From positions 15,426-39,544 of the forward strand of contig DCAZ01000042.1 in assembly GCA_002313925.1 (NCBI GenBank): 24,119 nt of DNA, in the 5' to 3' direction. A program made the translations under genes and the position numbers. The DNA is from Gemmatimonadales bacterium UBA1120. GTDB lineage: Bacteria; Gemmatimonadota; Gemmatimonadetes; Longimicrobiales; Gaopeijiaceae. The stretch's first letter is position 1. The number at the start of each line of letters is the position of its first letter. Of the stretch, positions 7,785 to 15,091 are shown piece after piece. Under the pieces are notes generated by a model. The model saw nothing but the letters and a program-made list of their open reading frames with translations, had not been told where the DNA came from and ran no database searches.

Positions 7785-8596
7785 TGGACGAGGCTTGGCT
7801 GGTCCCAGGCGCAGCCGGCCTTTCTGGTCTCGCTGTCGGGCGGCTTTTGAATATCTACTCAACTAGGTGGCCTATAGATCTGCCGATCATATCTCCGGGT
7901 TCCCGGTGTTCAGAATGCTCCAGTGCCATCAGATGGTATGACAACATACCTGTTCTGAGCTGGCTGATCTTATCTGGGAAGTGCCGCTACTGCTCAATGC
8001 AAATCCCCCTCCAATATCCAGTTGTTGAGCTGACATCCGGACTGTTGTGTGCGGGGATATTCATGATCCATGGTCTCAGTGGGGAGGCACTAAGGGGGAG
8101 TGTATTTCTCTGTCTGCTCCTAGGGATGTCGATCTCTGATGCTCGCTTTTACATCATCCCGGATGAGTTTTCACTGGGAGGAACGATACTTGGTCTCGCG
8201 ATGTCGTTTTTGCCGGGCGGCATAGGTTGGGTTAGTGCAGTAGGAGGAGCACTGGTCGGCTACACCTTCCTCTGGTTCATCGCTGCAGCCGGTACGCGCA
8301 TCATAGAGAAAATCTCTCCCGGACGACTAGAAGAGGCCGGTTTGGATAAGGCGATGGGAGGTGGGGATATCAAGATGATGATGATGGTGGGCTCGTTTGT
8401 TGGTATCTCGGGGGTAGCTGAGACTGCTTTCCTGGGGTCTTTGGGCGGCCTAATCGTTTATGGTCCAGTAGCTACACTGTATAGACGGCTTATCCCGTTC
8501 GGGGTATTCCTCGCTGTTGCCGGCGCTATCACATATCTCTGGGGTGATGCAATGATGGACTGGTACCTTACCCATATCATGGGTCTTGCAGCCTAG
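7784..8596 (+). CDS. Type IV prepilin peptidase (PilD/GspO, A24 family)
   Basis: Inner-membrane aspartic protease that removes the leader from type IV pilins or type II secretion pseudopilins, and in many members also N-methylates the new N terminus. The 270-residue product has the zinc-binding cysteines C42-x2-C45 and C67-x2-C70 around YDNIPVLSW (52-60), as in full-length bifunctional enzymes. The catalytic aspartates are expected at Asp119 (SDARFYIIPD) and in GGGD (Asp195), and several hydrophobic segments follow. The GTG start overlaps the upstream TAG by one base, with GGAGGAG just before it, so this is a coupled pair. No pilus or secretion genes lie nearby, so the substrates are encoded elsewhere. 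Confidence 0.93.
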   Translation: MDEAWLVPGAAGLSGLAVGRLLNIYSTRWPIDLPIISPGSRCSECSSAIRWYDNIPVLSWLILSGKCRYCSMQIPLQYPVVELTSGLLCAGIFMIHGLSGEALRGSVFLCLLLGMSISDARFYIIPDEFSLGGTILGLAMSFLPGGIGWVSAVGGALVGYTFLWFIAAAGTRIIEKISPGRLEEAGLDKAMGGGDIKMMMMVGSFVGISGVAETAFLGSLGGLIVYGPVATLYRRLIPFGVFLAVAGAITYLWGDAMMDWYLTHIMGLAA

Positions 8597-8609
8597 AGAA
8601 CAGTCGTGA

Positions 8610-8720
8610 TCAAGGGTCTGAGCAATCCCGCTGATAGCCGCAACTGAGACAAATCAGCTTACAGTGCTGTTCAATCATTTGTGCACCGCACAGGTCACAT
8701 AGGGTTGTCTGGGTCTTCAA
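8610..8720 (-). CDS. Small zinc-ribbon protein (start uncertain)
   Basis: A short frame after the carbonic-anhydrase gene encodes a compact four-cysteine ribbon: C-D-L-C, then H-C-K-L-I-C-L-S-C-G-Y, ending R-D-C-S-D-P before TGA at 8610-8612. The paired C-x2-C knuckles and the basic CGY-x-RDC end resemble a widespread class of unnamed tiny zinc-ribbon proteins; that likeness is from memory, not a search. The frame is open back to about 8840, but the only in-frame near-standard start is TTG at 8718-8720 (AAGGA upstream), giving 36 residues. A far better signal, GGGAGGT (8769-8775) followed by ATG (8759-8761), is one frame off and meets TAG after two codons. If one base were missing there, the product would be about 51 residues. 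It would be the last gene of the moxR cluster. Confidence 0.6.
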   Translation of the reverse strand: MKTQTTLCDLCGAQMIEQHCKLICLSCGYQRDCSDP

Positions 8721-8812
8721 AGATCCTTCGTCCGTAGACGAACTCGGCTGAGCTATCTCATGGACCCCACCTCCCGGATCATTTCTTCTGCTACCTGGTT
8801 TATCGCGCAGAG

Positions 8813-9355
8813 TCAGTCTTTCTCTGGTATCCCGATACCGGCATCACGGTATTCTCGTGAGAGGATGACATAGTGTTCTCCACCCCCTTCGATCCAGGAA
8901 GCGGCATTCCCCTCTAGCGTTTTCTTTACTTGTCCAGGGACACCAGCTACCAAGCTACGGTCCGGGACCTTAGAACCCTCTAGGATGACCGTATTTGCCG
9001 CCAAGAGGCATTCACAACCGACTACTGCATTCTGCAGGATAACCGCGTTCATACCCACCAAGGTTCGGTCTCCGATTGTGCAACTCTCGAACTTAGCTCC
9101 GTGACCTACTGTTACATCTTCTCCAATCACTGTTGGTCCCCACGTCCCCACGTGCACGACGCAGTTGTCCTGCACACTGGTGCGTGGTCCGATGACAATT
9201 CCATAATCCGGATTGTCACCTCTTAGCACTGCTCCAAACCACACGCTTGCGTCAGCACCCACTGTTACATCTCCAATAAGCACAGCTGTGGGTGCGAGAA
9301 ATGCGCTAGAGTGGATTCTTGGCTTCTTTCCCCTGAAGGGGATGACGATGGCCAT
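8813..9355 (-). CDS. Gamma-carbonic-anhydrase-like hexapeptide-repeat protein
   Basis: Left-handed beta-helix protein of the YrdA/PaaY/gamma-carbonic-anhydrase group, normally a trimer binding a metal between subunits in the cytoplasm. It has 180 residues, a usual length. Hexapeptide turns run from about residue 25 to 135 (IGDVTVG, VIGEDVTVG, CTIGDRTLVG). The Arg-Gly-Asp turn is at 45-47, and QDNCVVH gives the first ligand His68. The second ligand His85 is in GHGAKFES, but the third position, normally His in GHxxxLHGC, is Glu90. Zinc binding and activity are therefore uncertain. The start ATG overlaps the TAA of the CorC-like gene by one base (TAATG), so the two are translationally coupled. 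Acyltransferase-like or metal-storage functions are alternatives. Confidence 0.88.
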   Translation of the reverse strand: MAIVIPFRGKKPRIHSSAFLAPTAVLIGDVTVGADASVWFGAVLRGDNPDYGIVIGPRTSVQDNCVVHVGTWGPTVIGEDVTVGHGAKFESCTIGDRTLVGMNAVILQNAVVGCECLLAANTVILEGSKVPDRSLVAGVPGQVKKTLEGNAASWIEGGGEHYVILSREYRDAGIGIPEKD

Positions 9356-10608
9356 TAGTTGTTATTGGATGCCTGGAGATCGGTTAGCCGGGTTACTTGC
9401 GCCCTAATAACCTGAGTCTCCGTTGCTTGCATGATTTCAATCCGGACATCATCACATAGTAGCTTTTCACCCACGGAAGGCACATGTCCTAACTCTTCAA
9501 GGATCAAGCCGTTCAGTGACCGATGTTCCAGCTTCGGGAGGGTAACTCCAAGTGCTTGATTGATGTCCCTGACATCAACGCCGGCATCGCATTCAATCTG
9601 GTTCCTAGAGACTCGGCGAATTTCCTCTTCCTCCACATCGGTTTCATCACGAATTTCCCCGACAAGCTCTTCAAGTACGTCCTCTAAAGTTACGAGACCG
9701 TCTGTTCCTCCAAACTCGTCTGCAACGATACCCATATGGATGCGCTTTGCCTGAAAATCTCGCATTAATTGGGCAAGAGATAGAGATCCAGGGACGAAGA
9801 AAGGAGTCCTTGAAATTTGGTGGAGCTTGAGGTCATGCATTCCCTGACTAATGCGTTCATAGGCTTCACGGACATAAAGGATACCTGTCACGTCATCGAC
9901 TGAATCCTTGTATACGGGGACTCGGCTGTACGGGACATCCGGAAGCCCGTCAATAATCTCAGAAAGGGTTAGATCTTCTTGCCAGGCAAAGATATCGACT
10001 CGTGGGACCATCGCATCCCAGGCCGTTAACTCGTCCAGCCGAAACGCACGCTCTACCAGAAGGTTTTCTGACTCTTCGAGAATACCTTCTTCTTGACCGA
10101 TTTCCTGAATTTCCCTGAGTTCTCGCTCCTCCATGCTTAATTCGTCTTCTCGGTTCTTGACGAGTGCATCCTCAAGCCTGGAAACTGGTACCGATATCCA
10201 TCGTGTCCATTGAGTCAGACTGAGCAGCCCTGATGCCGAAGCTAGAGCGAGTCTTACGGGATGGCGGGCAGCAATCGAGCGAGGCAATACCTCCGCGAAC
10301 ACGATTATGATCACCACACCGACCATTACGTCGAGTACCGGTGGTCCACGTTCCAAGGTCAGTACACGGGTAGCAACGGCAATTCCCATTGTCCCAAGAT
10401 TCAGTGCATCCGTAATCAGGCGGACACTTGATCCGACATTGCCTGCTCTTCTTCTTACCTCTGTCAGTGCCTCCGCGCCCTTGAATCCCTCACTCTTAAG
10501 TGTGCGCATCCTGGATTCACTAATCTGGAACGCTGCAGTTTGTGCTGCGGTGAGTGTAGCGGACAGAAGCAGGCAAAGCCCGAGTGATGTGAGTATTGCA
10601 CCCGTCAT
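9355..10608 (-). CDS. CNNM/CorC-family membrane protein with CBS pair
   Basis: Membrane protein of the DUF21-CBS-CorC_HlyC type (often annotated hemolysin), linked in studied members to magnesium or cobalt efflux or homeostasis. The ATG at 10606-10608 gives 417 residues; a TTG 15 bases upstream is possible but less likely. The DUF21 part spans about 1-145 with three hydrophobic segments, including residues 4-25 and 91-108. The CBS pair spans about 195-320, with the signature FGGTDGLVTLEDVLEELVGEI ending near 319. An acidic linker (EDETDVEEEEI region) leads to the CorC_HlyC domain at about 335-412. The gene is 67 bases downstream of moxR and overlaps the gamma-carbonic-anhydrase-like gene. Transport is not proven for many homologues. 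Confidence 0.9.
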   Translation of the reverse strand: MTGAILTSLGLCLLLSATLTAAQTAAFQISESRMRTLKSEGFKGAEALTEVRRRAGNVGSSVRLITDALNLGTMGIAVATRVLTLERGPPVLDVMVGVVIIIVFAEVLPRSIAARHPVRLALASASGLLSLTQWTRWISVPVSRLEDALVKNREDELSMEERELREIQEIGQEEGILEESENLLVERAFRLDELTAWDAMVPRVDIFAWQEDLTLSEIIDGLPDVPYSRVPVYKDSVDDVTGILYVREAYERISQGMHDLKLHQISRTPFFVPGSLSLAQLMRDFQAKRIHMGIVADEFGGTDGLVTLEDVLEELVGEIRDETDVEEEEIRRVSRNQIECDAGVDVRDINQALGVTLPKLEHRSLNGLILEELGHVPSVGEKLLCDDVRIEIMQATETQVIRAQVTRLTDLQASNNN

Positions 10609-10675
10609 CGGACGCTGTCCCAATCGGGTCTTCGTTTGGTACTAGGAGGGTGGTCGCCACCTCCGTTACTTCGAT

Positions 10676-11695
10676 CTAACTCCAATCCCGACTCTCCTCA
10701 AGAAGTTCATGAATCACTCCACGGGTTGTACGTCCGTCCGCTTCTGCTTGGAAATTCAGGACCAAACGGTGGGCCAGTACGGCTGGAGCCATCGCTCGTA
10801 CATCATCCAAAGAAGGCATAGGTGATCCACGAGATGCTGCACGTGCTTTAGCACCAAGCACGAGGAACTGTGAAGCACGCGGCCCAGCACCCCAAGAGAC
10901 GTATTTTTGACTTACATCTGATGCTTCCGGTCCGGGGCGGGTTGAGCGTGCTAGCTTAACCGCGAACGAAACTAGGGAAGGTGGGGCGGGCACTCGTCGA
11001 ACAAGTTGCTGCAATTCAATGAGATCTGAGGCTGTAACAATCGGATTGACTTCCGCTTCCTCTTCACCTGTAGTTCTCGTGGCGACTTCTTCCTCTTCAT
11101 CCCGAGAGGGGTAGTAGATCGGAAGCTCAAGCATAAACCGATCTAACTGGGCCTCCGGGAGCGGATACGTTCCCTCTTGCTCAATTGGATTTTGTGTTGC
11201 GAGCACGAAAAACGGCTTACCCAGAGAGTATGTCTCACCCGCTGCAGTTACTGCCCGTTCCTGCATAGCCTCTAACAGAGCTGCCTGGGTTTTAGGTGGA
11301 GTGCGATTGATCTCATCTGCCAGAACCACATTTGCAAATATCGGACCTTTTACAAACCTAAAGACCCGACGACCTGTAGTCCGGTCCTCTTCGATCACTT
11401 CGGTACCGGTGATGTCAGTCGGCATTAGGTCTGGAGTGAACTGTATTCGGCTGAAATCCAGGTCAAGTGACTGAGCGACTGTTTGAACCAAGAGTGTCTT
11501 TGCCAACCCGGGGACGCCAACCAATAGAGCGTGCCCATTAGCCAACAGCGCTGTGAGCAATTCGTCAATCACTTCATTTTGGCCGACGATCTGCTTGGCA
11601 ACCTCCCGTCTCATGGCGTCTGAGACCTCAACAACCCGTTCTAGTAACTCAAGGTCATCGCGTTGGACAATCGTGCTTTGTTCAGTTGTGGACAT
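10676..11695 (-). CDS. MoxR-family AAA+ ATPase
   Basis: Cytoplasmic AAA_3 ATPase that acts as a maturation or remodelling chaperone, usually with VWA-domain partners. The ATG at 11693-11695 is preferred because GGGAG lies 5 bases upstream; a TTG six codons earlier is the alternative. The product has 339 residues, typical for the family. Walker A GVPGLAKT is at 60-67, Walker B LADEINR at 125-131, the sensor region ATQNPIEQEGTYPLPEAQLDRF lies near 165-188, and a lid domain follows. In most genomes moxR precedes a DUF58 gene and VWA proteins. Here the next gene is CorC-like and no DUF58 or VWA gene is visible, so its partner is unknown. A candidate promoter lies about 90 bases upstream. Confidence 0.94.
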   Translation of the reverse strand: MSTTEQSTIVQRDDLELLERVVEVSDAMRREVAKQIVGQNEVIDELLTALLANGHALLVGVPGLAKTLLVQTVAQSLDLDFSRIQFTPDLMPTDITGTEVIEEDRTTGRRVFRFVKGPIFANVVLADEINRTPPKTQAALLEAMQERAVTAAGETYSLGKPFFVLATQNPIEQEGTYPLPEAQLDRFMLELPIYYPSRDEEEEVATRTTGEEEAEVNPIVTASDLIELQQLVRRVPAPPSLVSFAVKLARSTRPGPEASDVSQKYVSWGAGPRASQFLVLGAKARAASRGSPMPSLDDVRAMAPAVLAHRLVLNFQAEADGRTTRGVIHELLEESRDWS

Positions 11696-11783
11696 CTTTC
11701 TCCCTGATGCCAAGCCGATGGATAGCAGATCCTATCCCATATGGAACGATCGTACAATCCGGTGAGCTTGTGAAACCGCGCCG

Positions 11784-11813
11784 AAGATAGACCAGTGTTT
11801 TTCTAGGCGTCAA
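11784..11813 (-). promoter_or_regulatory. Candidate sigma-70 promoter for the moxR cluster
   Basis: On the minus strand TTGACG (11808-11813) and TATCTT (11784-11789) are 18 bases apart, leaving a leader of roughly 80 bases before the moxR ATG. The -35 is near consensus. The -10 sequence and spacing match the candidate tRNA-Leu promoter. Assigned by eye. Confidence 0.45.
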
Positions 11814-11852
11814 GCAAAGCGAACTATACATATGATTACCAAGAGAACCGGC

Positions 11853-11880
11853 TTGCTCTTTTTTTCACAAGCGGTAAATT
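11853..11880 (+). promoter_or_regulatory. Candidate promoter for the ATP synthase operon
   Basis: TTGCTC (11853-11858) and TAAATT (11875-11880) are separated by 16 bases, with a T-rich spacer, 70 bases upstream of the atpZ start. The 254-base divergent gap between moxR and atpZ holds no recognisable gene; this site and the moxR promoter are what I see in it. Confidence 0.38.
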
Positions 11881-11949
11881 ATGCCGGCTCTTGATAGGCT
11901 ATGTACCCTATTTTGAGGTTGCTCCCGCTACCCATGAGGGCGCAGGACC

Positions 11950-12201
11950 GTGCGAGAAGAAGAACAGGGGAAAGGTTCCCACGAGCTCTTGCGAGCTTCG
12001 GGTCAACACCTTGGGCACGGCCTAAAATGGACGCTGTCAGTTTTGTTGTTCATGCTCCTTGGTGCGTGGGTGGACTCTAGGGTGGGTACGGAACCGTTCG
12101 TCATGATTCTGGGCGCTTTAATCGGAGCCGGTGCAGGTGGCTATAGCCTTTACTACCACGTCGTGATTGAACCTAGGAATAGAGAGAACGGAGTCCGGTG
12201 A
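11950..12201 (+). CDS. atpZ: AtpZ-like ATP synthase accessory membrane protein
   Basis: Small protein of the AtpZ/putative F0F1-ATPase subunit family, encoded first in many atp operons. Family members are implicated in Mg2+/Ca2+ supply or assembly of the F0 part. The 83-residue product has a charged N terminus and two membrane helices: TLSVLLFMLLGAWVDSRVG and the glycine-rich ILGALIGAGAGGYSLYY, with the GAWVD motif typical of the family. The GTG at 11950 is the only available start because an in-frame TGA lies 15 bases upstream; GAGGG precedes it at suitable spacing. The stop overlaps the next start in a GTGA, so the pair is coupled. Confidence 0.85.
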   Translation: MREEEQGKGSHELLRASGQHLGHGLKWTLSVLLFMLLGAWVDSRVGTEPFVMILGALIGAGAGGYSLYYHVVIEPRNRENGVR

Positions 12202-12566
12202 GTAACGTGACCAAATATGCGTTCACGGGCCTCGTAGGCGTAGCGCTAATCACGCTAATTTTTATGCCGTTCCTTGATTCTTCTGGTCGCAGGGGGCTTG
12301 TGATTGCTGCCCTCATCGCGCTACCGATCCAAATCGTAACCTTTGCCGCGATGCTCAGCTTTCGTTCCAACTGGAATCGGTTCCTAGCCGTATGGCTGGG
12401 CGGTACCCTGCTCAGGATGGTTGTCATAGGGCTTGCAGCCTTTGTTGCCGTTCGCCTCGATTCGGAAGGGTTGGCTCCGATGCTCATTGCACTTGCTGGA
12501 TTCTTCTTTGGACTTCTCCTGATCGAACCGATTTACTTAAAGTCCGAGCATCCAGAGACTTTATAG
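12198..12566 (+). CDS. atpI: ATP synthase protein I-like membrane protein
   Basis: The 122-residue product has four predicted hydrophobic segments (about 7-26, 32-52, 64-85 and 90-111) and short polar ends. Its position between atpZ and atpB and its four-helix layout fit AtpI, which assists assembly of the c ring in the membrane. Sequence conservation in this family is low, so the call rests on position and topology. The GTG start overlaps the atpZ stop by four bases (GTGA), and the TAG stop abuts the GTG start of atpB, showing tight translational coupling. Confidence 0.72.
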   Translation: MSNVTKYAFTGLVGVALITLIFMPFLDSSGRRGLVIAALIALPIQIVTFAAMLSFRSNWNRFLAVWLGGTLLRMVVIGLAAFVAVRLDSEGLAPMLIALAGFFFGLLLIEPIYLKSEHPETL

Positions 12567-13481
12567 GTGAAATTCCTCTCTCTCTTCACGGCCTTACAGG
12601 AGTCCGCTCAAGCTCACTCCAGTGAAGGACCTCCAGACCTCCAATATATGCTTCTGCACCATCTCTTGGATGGTAATGAACTCGAGTTTCGGATCTTGGG
12701 GCGCGGTTTTGACATTCCGCTTCCGCATTTTGAACCGCTACATGTTGGTGGGCTCACAATTGATCTGTCCCCAACAAAACACGTGGTGTTCATGTTCCTG
12801 GCCGCCCTTCTTTGTCTTCTGGTTTTTATCCCAATCGGGCGCGCAATGCGTGACAAGTATACTGATCGTGCACCCAGCGGACTGGCCAACGCGATGGAGG
12901 CCCTGATCATTTACTTCCGTGATGAAGTCGTACGTCGAAATATCGGACACGGTGCAGACGCTTATACCGGATATATCCTGACTCTTTTCTTCTTCATTCT
13001 CTTTATGAATTTGCTGGGTCTGATGCCGTTCGGTTCAACAGCGACAGGTAATTTCATGGTAACGGGCGCCCTCGCCCTCATGACATTCGTTGTTGTAGAG
13101 ATTTCCGGGATGAGAACACTTGGATTCAAGGGATATATGCGGACCATCTTCTATGCGCCGCCTGGGCTGCCTCCGATTGGTCAGGCGGCTCTCCTAGTGA
13201 TTCTCACACCAGTCGAATTTCTTGGAAAACTTACCAAGCCATTTGCGCTCATGATTCGACTTTTCGCGAATATGATGGCTGGACACACTCTAGTACTGTC
13301 TATGCTGGGCTTCATATTTTTGTTCGCCGGAATCGGCGCTGCCAAATGGCTTGTTGCTGGCGGCTCTGTTTTGATTGTTATAGCGATCATGGCTCTCGAA
13401 GTTTTTGTAGCATTCCTGCAGGCCTACATTTTTGCAATGCTTTCCGCGGTTTTTATTGGACTTATTCGGCATGCACACTGA
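12567..13481 (+). CDS. atpB: ATP synthase F0 subunit a
   Basis: Membrane stator subunit that forms the two proton half-channels against the c ring. The 304-residue protein carries the hallmark KPFALMIRLFANMMAGH, in which Arg231 is the essential arginine facing the c-subunit carboxylate. A later helix contains the ALEVFVAFLQAYIFAMLSAVF motif near 272-292. There are about six hydrophobic segments. A periplasmic or N-terminal extension of about 70 residues precedes the first helix (73-91), longer than in short subunit a proteins. It starts with GTG directly after the atpI stop. It lies in normal gene order ahead of atpE. Confidence 0.97.
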   Translation: MKFLSLFTALQESAQAHSSEGPPDLQYMLLHHLLDGNELEFRILGRGFDIPLPHFEPLHVGGLTIDLSPTKHVVFMFLAALLCLLVFIPIGRAMRDKYTDRAPSGLANAMEALIIYFRDEVVRRNIGHGADAYTGYILTLFFFILFMNLLGLMPFGSTATGNFMVTGALALMTFVVVEISGMRTLGFKGYMRTIFYAPPGLPPIGQAALLVILTPVEFLGKLTKPFALMIRLFANMMAGHTLVLSMLGFIFLFAGIGAAKWLVAGGSVLIVIAIMALEVFVAFLQAYIFAMLSAVFIGLIRHAH

Positions 13482-13544
13482 TGGACCACCTCAACTCGTG
13501 AATTCAACCCGTCCGTAAGACGATTACCCAAAGGACAACACAAG

Positions 13545-13805
13545 ATGTTTACTATGTTCCAAGAAGCTGCATCAGGGATGGATCCAAACGGCCTGGCCCT
13601 TCTGGGTGCAGGAATTGGTGCTGGGCTCTCTGTTATCGGAGCGGGAATTGGCATCGGCCAGATCGGCTTAGGTGCGACGCAGGGAATTGCTCGCCAGCCT
13701 GAGGCTGCTGCCACGATCACAACTACGGCTATCATCCTGGCCTCTCTGGTCGAGGGAGCAGCGCTTTTCGGTATCGTTATTGCGATCATCTTCAAGTTTA
13801 TATAA
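13545..13805 (+). CDS. atpE: ATP synthase F0 subunit c
   Basis: Rotor-ring proteolipid, two membrane helices joined by a polar loop. The 86-residue product has a glycine-rich first helix (GAGIGAGLSVIGAGIGIG), the loop signature ARQPEA at 49-54, and the ion-binding carboxylate Glu70 in SLVEGAALFG. The residue after Glu70 is Gly, and the position matching Gln32 of sodium-type rings (15 residues before the loop proline) is Ile37, so the ring is probably proton-coupled. AAAGGA precedes the ATG at about 9 bases. Strong expression relative to neighbours is expected, but no separate promoter was recognised in the 63-base gap upstream. Confidence 0.97.
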   Translation: MFTMFQEAASGMDPNGLALLGAGIGAGLSVIGAGIGIGQIGLGATQGIARQPEAAATITTTAIILASLVEGAALFGIVIAIIFKFI

Positions 13806-13878
13806 GGGAGGAGAACTCCTTGCTCATCCTCTCGGGTTATCTGCTAGAACTCGATAGGGTTAGGGAGGAAATTGGAAG

Positions 13879-14487
13879 ATGATGAAGACATCGATGAGAG
13901 ACAGTCGTGTGCTGAGTTGCGTAGTCACCCTCATGATAGCTGCCCCCAGCTTGCTGTTCGCTCAGCATGAGAGTGAAGGGGGTGGTGGGCTCTATGATAT
14001 CAATACGGGGCTGAGTGTCTGGACACTAATTGTGTTTGCTAGCCTCCTGTTGATCCTCAGAAAGTATGCATGGGGTCCGATCGTGGATGCTGTTGATAGC
14101 AGAGAGAAAGGAATCCAGGCAGCTATCGATGGGGCCGCAGAACTCAATGCCGAGGCTGCTCAACTCTTGGAGGAGCACCGTGAGCAAATGGCGGATGCTC
14201 GCAGGCAGGCAAGTGAAATTCTTGCTGAAGCTAAGATAGCTAGCGAACGCGTTCGTAAAGAACTGGAAGAGAAAGCACGCACAGAGGCACAGGGTATTGT
14301 CGAGCGCGCGTTGGCAGAGATAGAACGGGAACGGGATGGGGCGCTCGAAACTCTGCGACGGGAGTCAGTTGATTTGGCGCTGGCTGCTGCCTCTCAATTA
14401 ATGCAGGAGAGTTTTGATCAAGAGACAGACCGACAGTTGGTAGAGCGGTATCTCAATGAGTTGGTTGATGGGGCCGCACAGGCGTGA
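13879..14487 (+). CDS. atpF: ATP synthase F0 subunit b
   Basis: Peripheral stalk subunit linking the membrane sector to F1. The 202-residue protein has one main membrane helix at about 47-62 (VWTLIVFASLLLILRKYAW), then a long charged, Ala/Glu/Arg-rich helix suited to the stalk dimer, ending near 200. Unusually, residues 1-29 look like a cleavable signal peptide (basic start, VTLMIAAPSLLFAQ), followed by a Glu/Gly-rich linker. GGGAGG precedes the ATG pair. The stop region overlaps atpH in GTGA. Only one b-type gene is present. Confidence 0.95.
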   Translation: MMKTSMRDSRVLSCVVTLMIAAPSLLFAQHESEGGGGLYDINTGLSVWTLIVFASLLLILRKYAWGPIVDAVDSREKGIQAAIDGAAELNAEAAQLLEEHREQMADARRQASEILAEAKIASERVRKELEEKARTEAQGIVERALAEIERERDGALETLRRESVDLALAAASQLMQESFDQETDRQLVERYLNELVDGAAQA

Positions 14488-15059
14488 GAGATGAAACCGT
14501 CGCGCGAAACTACGCGGAGACCCTCTTCGAACTCGCAAGTCGCAATGAGAGCATTCAGGAATATGGTGATGCTCTCGGAATGGTAGCAGGTCTCTTAGAA
14601 GATGACTCGCGGTTCCGCACTTTTGTGGAAACACCACGAATCGATGATGAAACCAAGAAGGACGTCATTCGAAAGGTTTTTCATGATAAAGCGCCAAAAC
14701 AGGTGATAAACTTTGTTCTGATCACGATTGACAAGCGAAGGCAGACCCTCCTCAGAGAGATTTCCGCTGAGTATCTCCTGCTCTTGGACGACCATTTGGG
14801 TAGAGAACACGTCGAAGTAACTGTGGCTCGGCCGCTAGATGATACCACGGAAAACGTAGTTTCTGAGCGGTTATCAAAGATGCTTGGCAAACAGGCAATA
14901 CCACATATTCGGGTCAAGCCGGAAATATTAGGCGGACTCATAGTCCGCACAGGTGACATGATCTACGACGGTTCGGTGCGGAGACGACTCGAAGATTTGC
15001 GTCGCCGACTCCTTACTGCTCGCATTCCATCTGGGCAAGTCGGAGAAGCAGCAGGTTGA
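14484..15059 (+). CDS. atpH: ATP synthase F1 subunit delta
   Basis: OSCP-type subunit that fastens the peripheral stalk to the top of the alpha3-beta3 head. The 191-residue product begins MRDETVARNYAETLFELA, the typical first helix of the family, and has the C-terminal signature LGGLIVRTGDMIYDGSVRRRL at about 150-170. The GTG start overlaps the atpF stop by four bases. Length and position are normal. Confidence 0.96.
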   Translation: MRDETVARNYAETLFELASRNESIQEYGDALGMVAGLLEDDSRFRTFVETPRIDDETKKDVIRKVFHDKAPKQVINFVLITIDKRRQTLLREISAEYLLLLDDHLGREHVEVTVARPLDDTTENVVSERLSKMLGKQAIPHIRVKPEILGGLIVRTGDMIYDGSVRRRLEDLRRRLLTARIPSGQVGEAAG

Positions 15060-15091
15060 GGCCGAGCCCTACAAACCAGGATCCCATATAG

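Noticed and set aside
13482..13544. Separate promoter or enhancer hairpin before atpE
   Set aside because: No -35/-10 pair or stable stem was visible; only an ordinary ribosome site was found.
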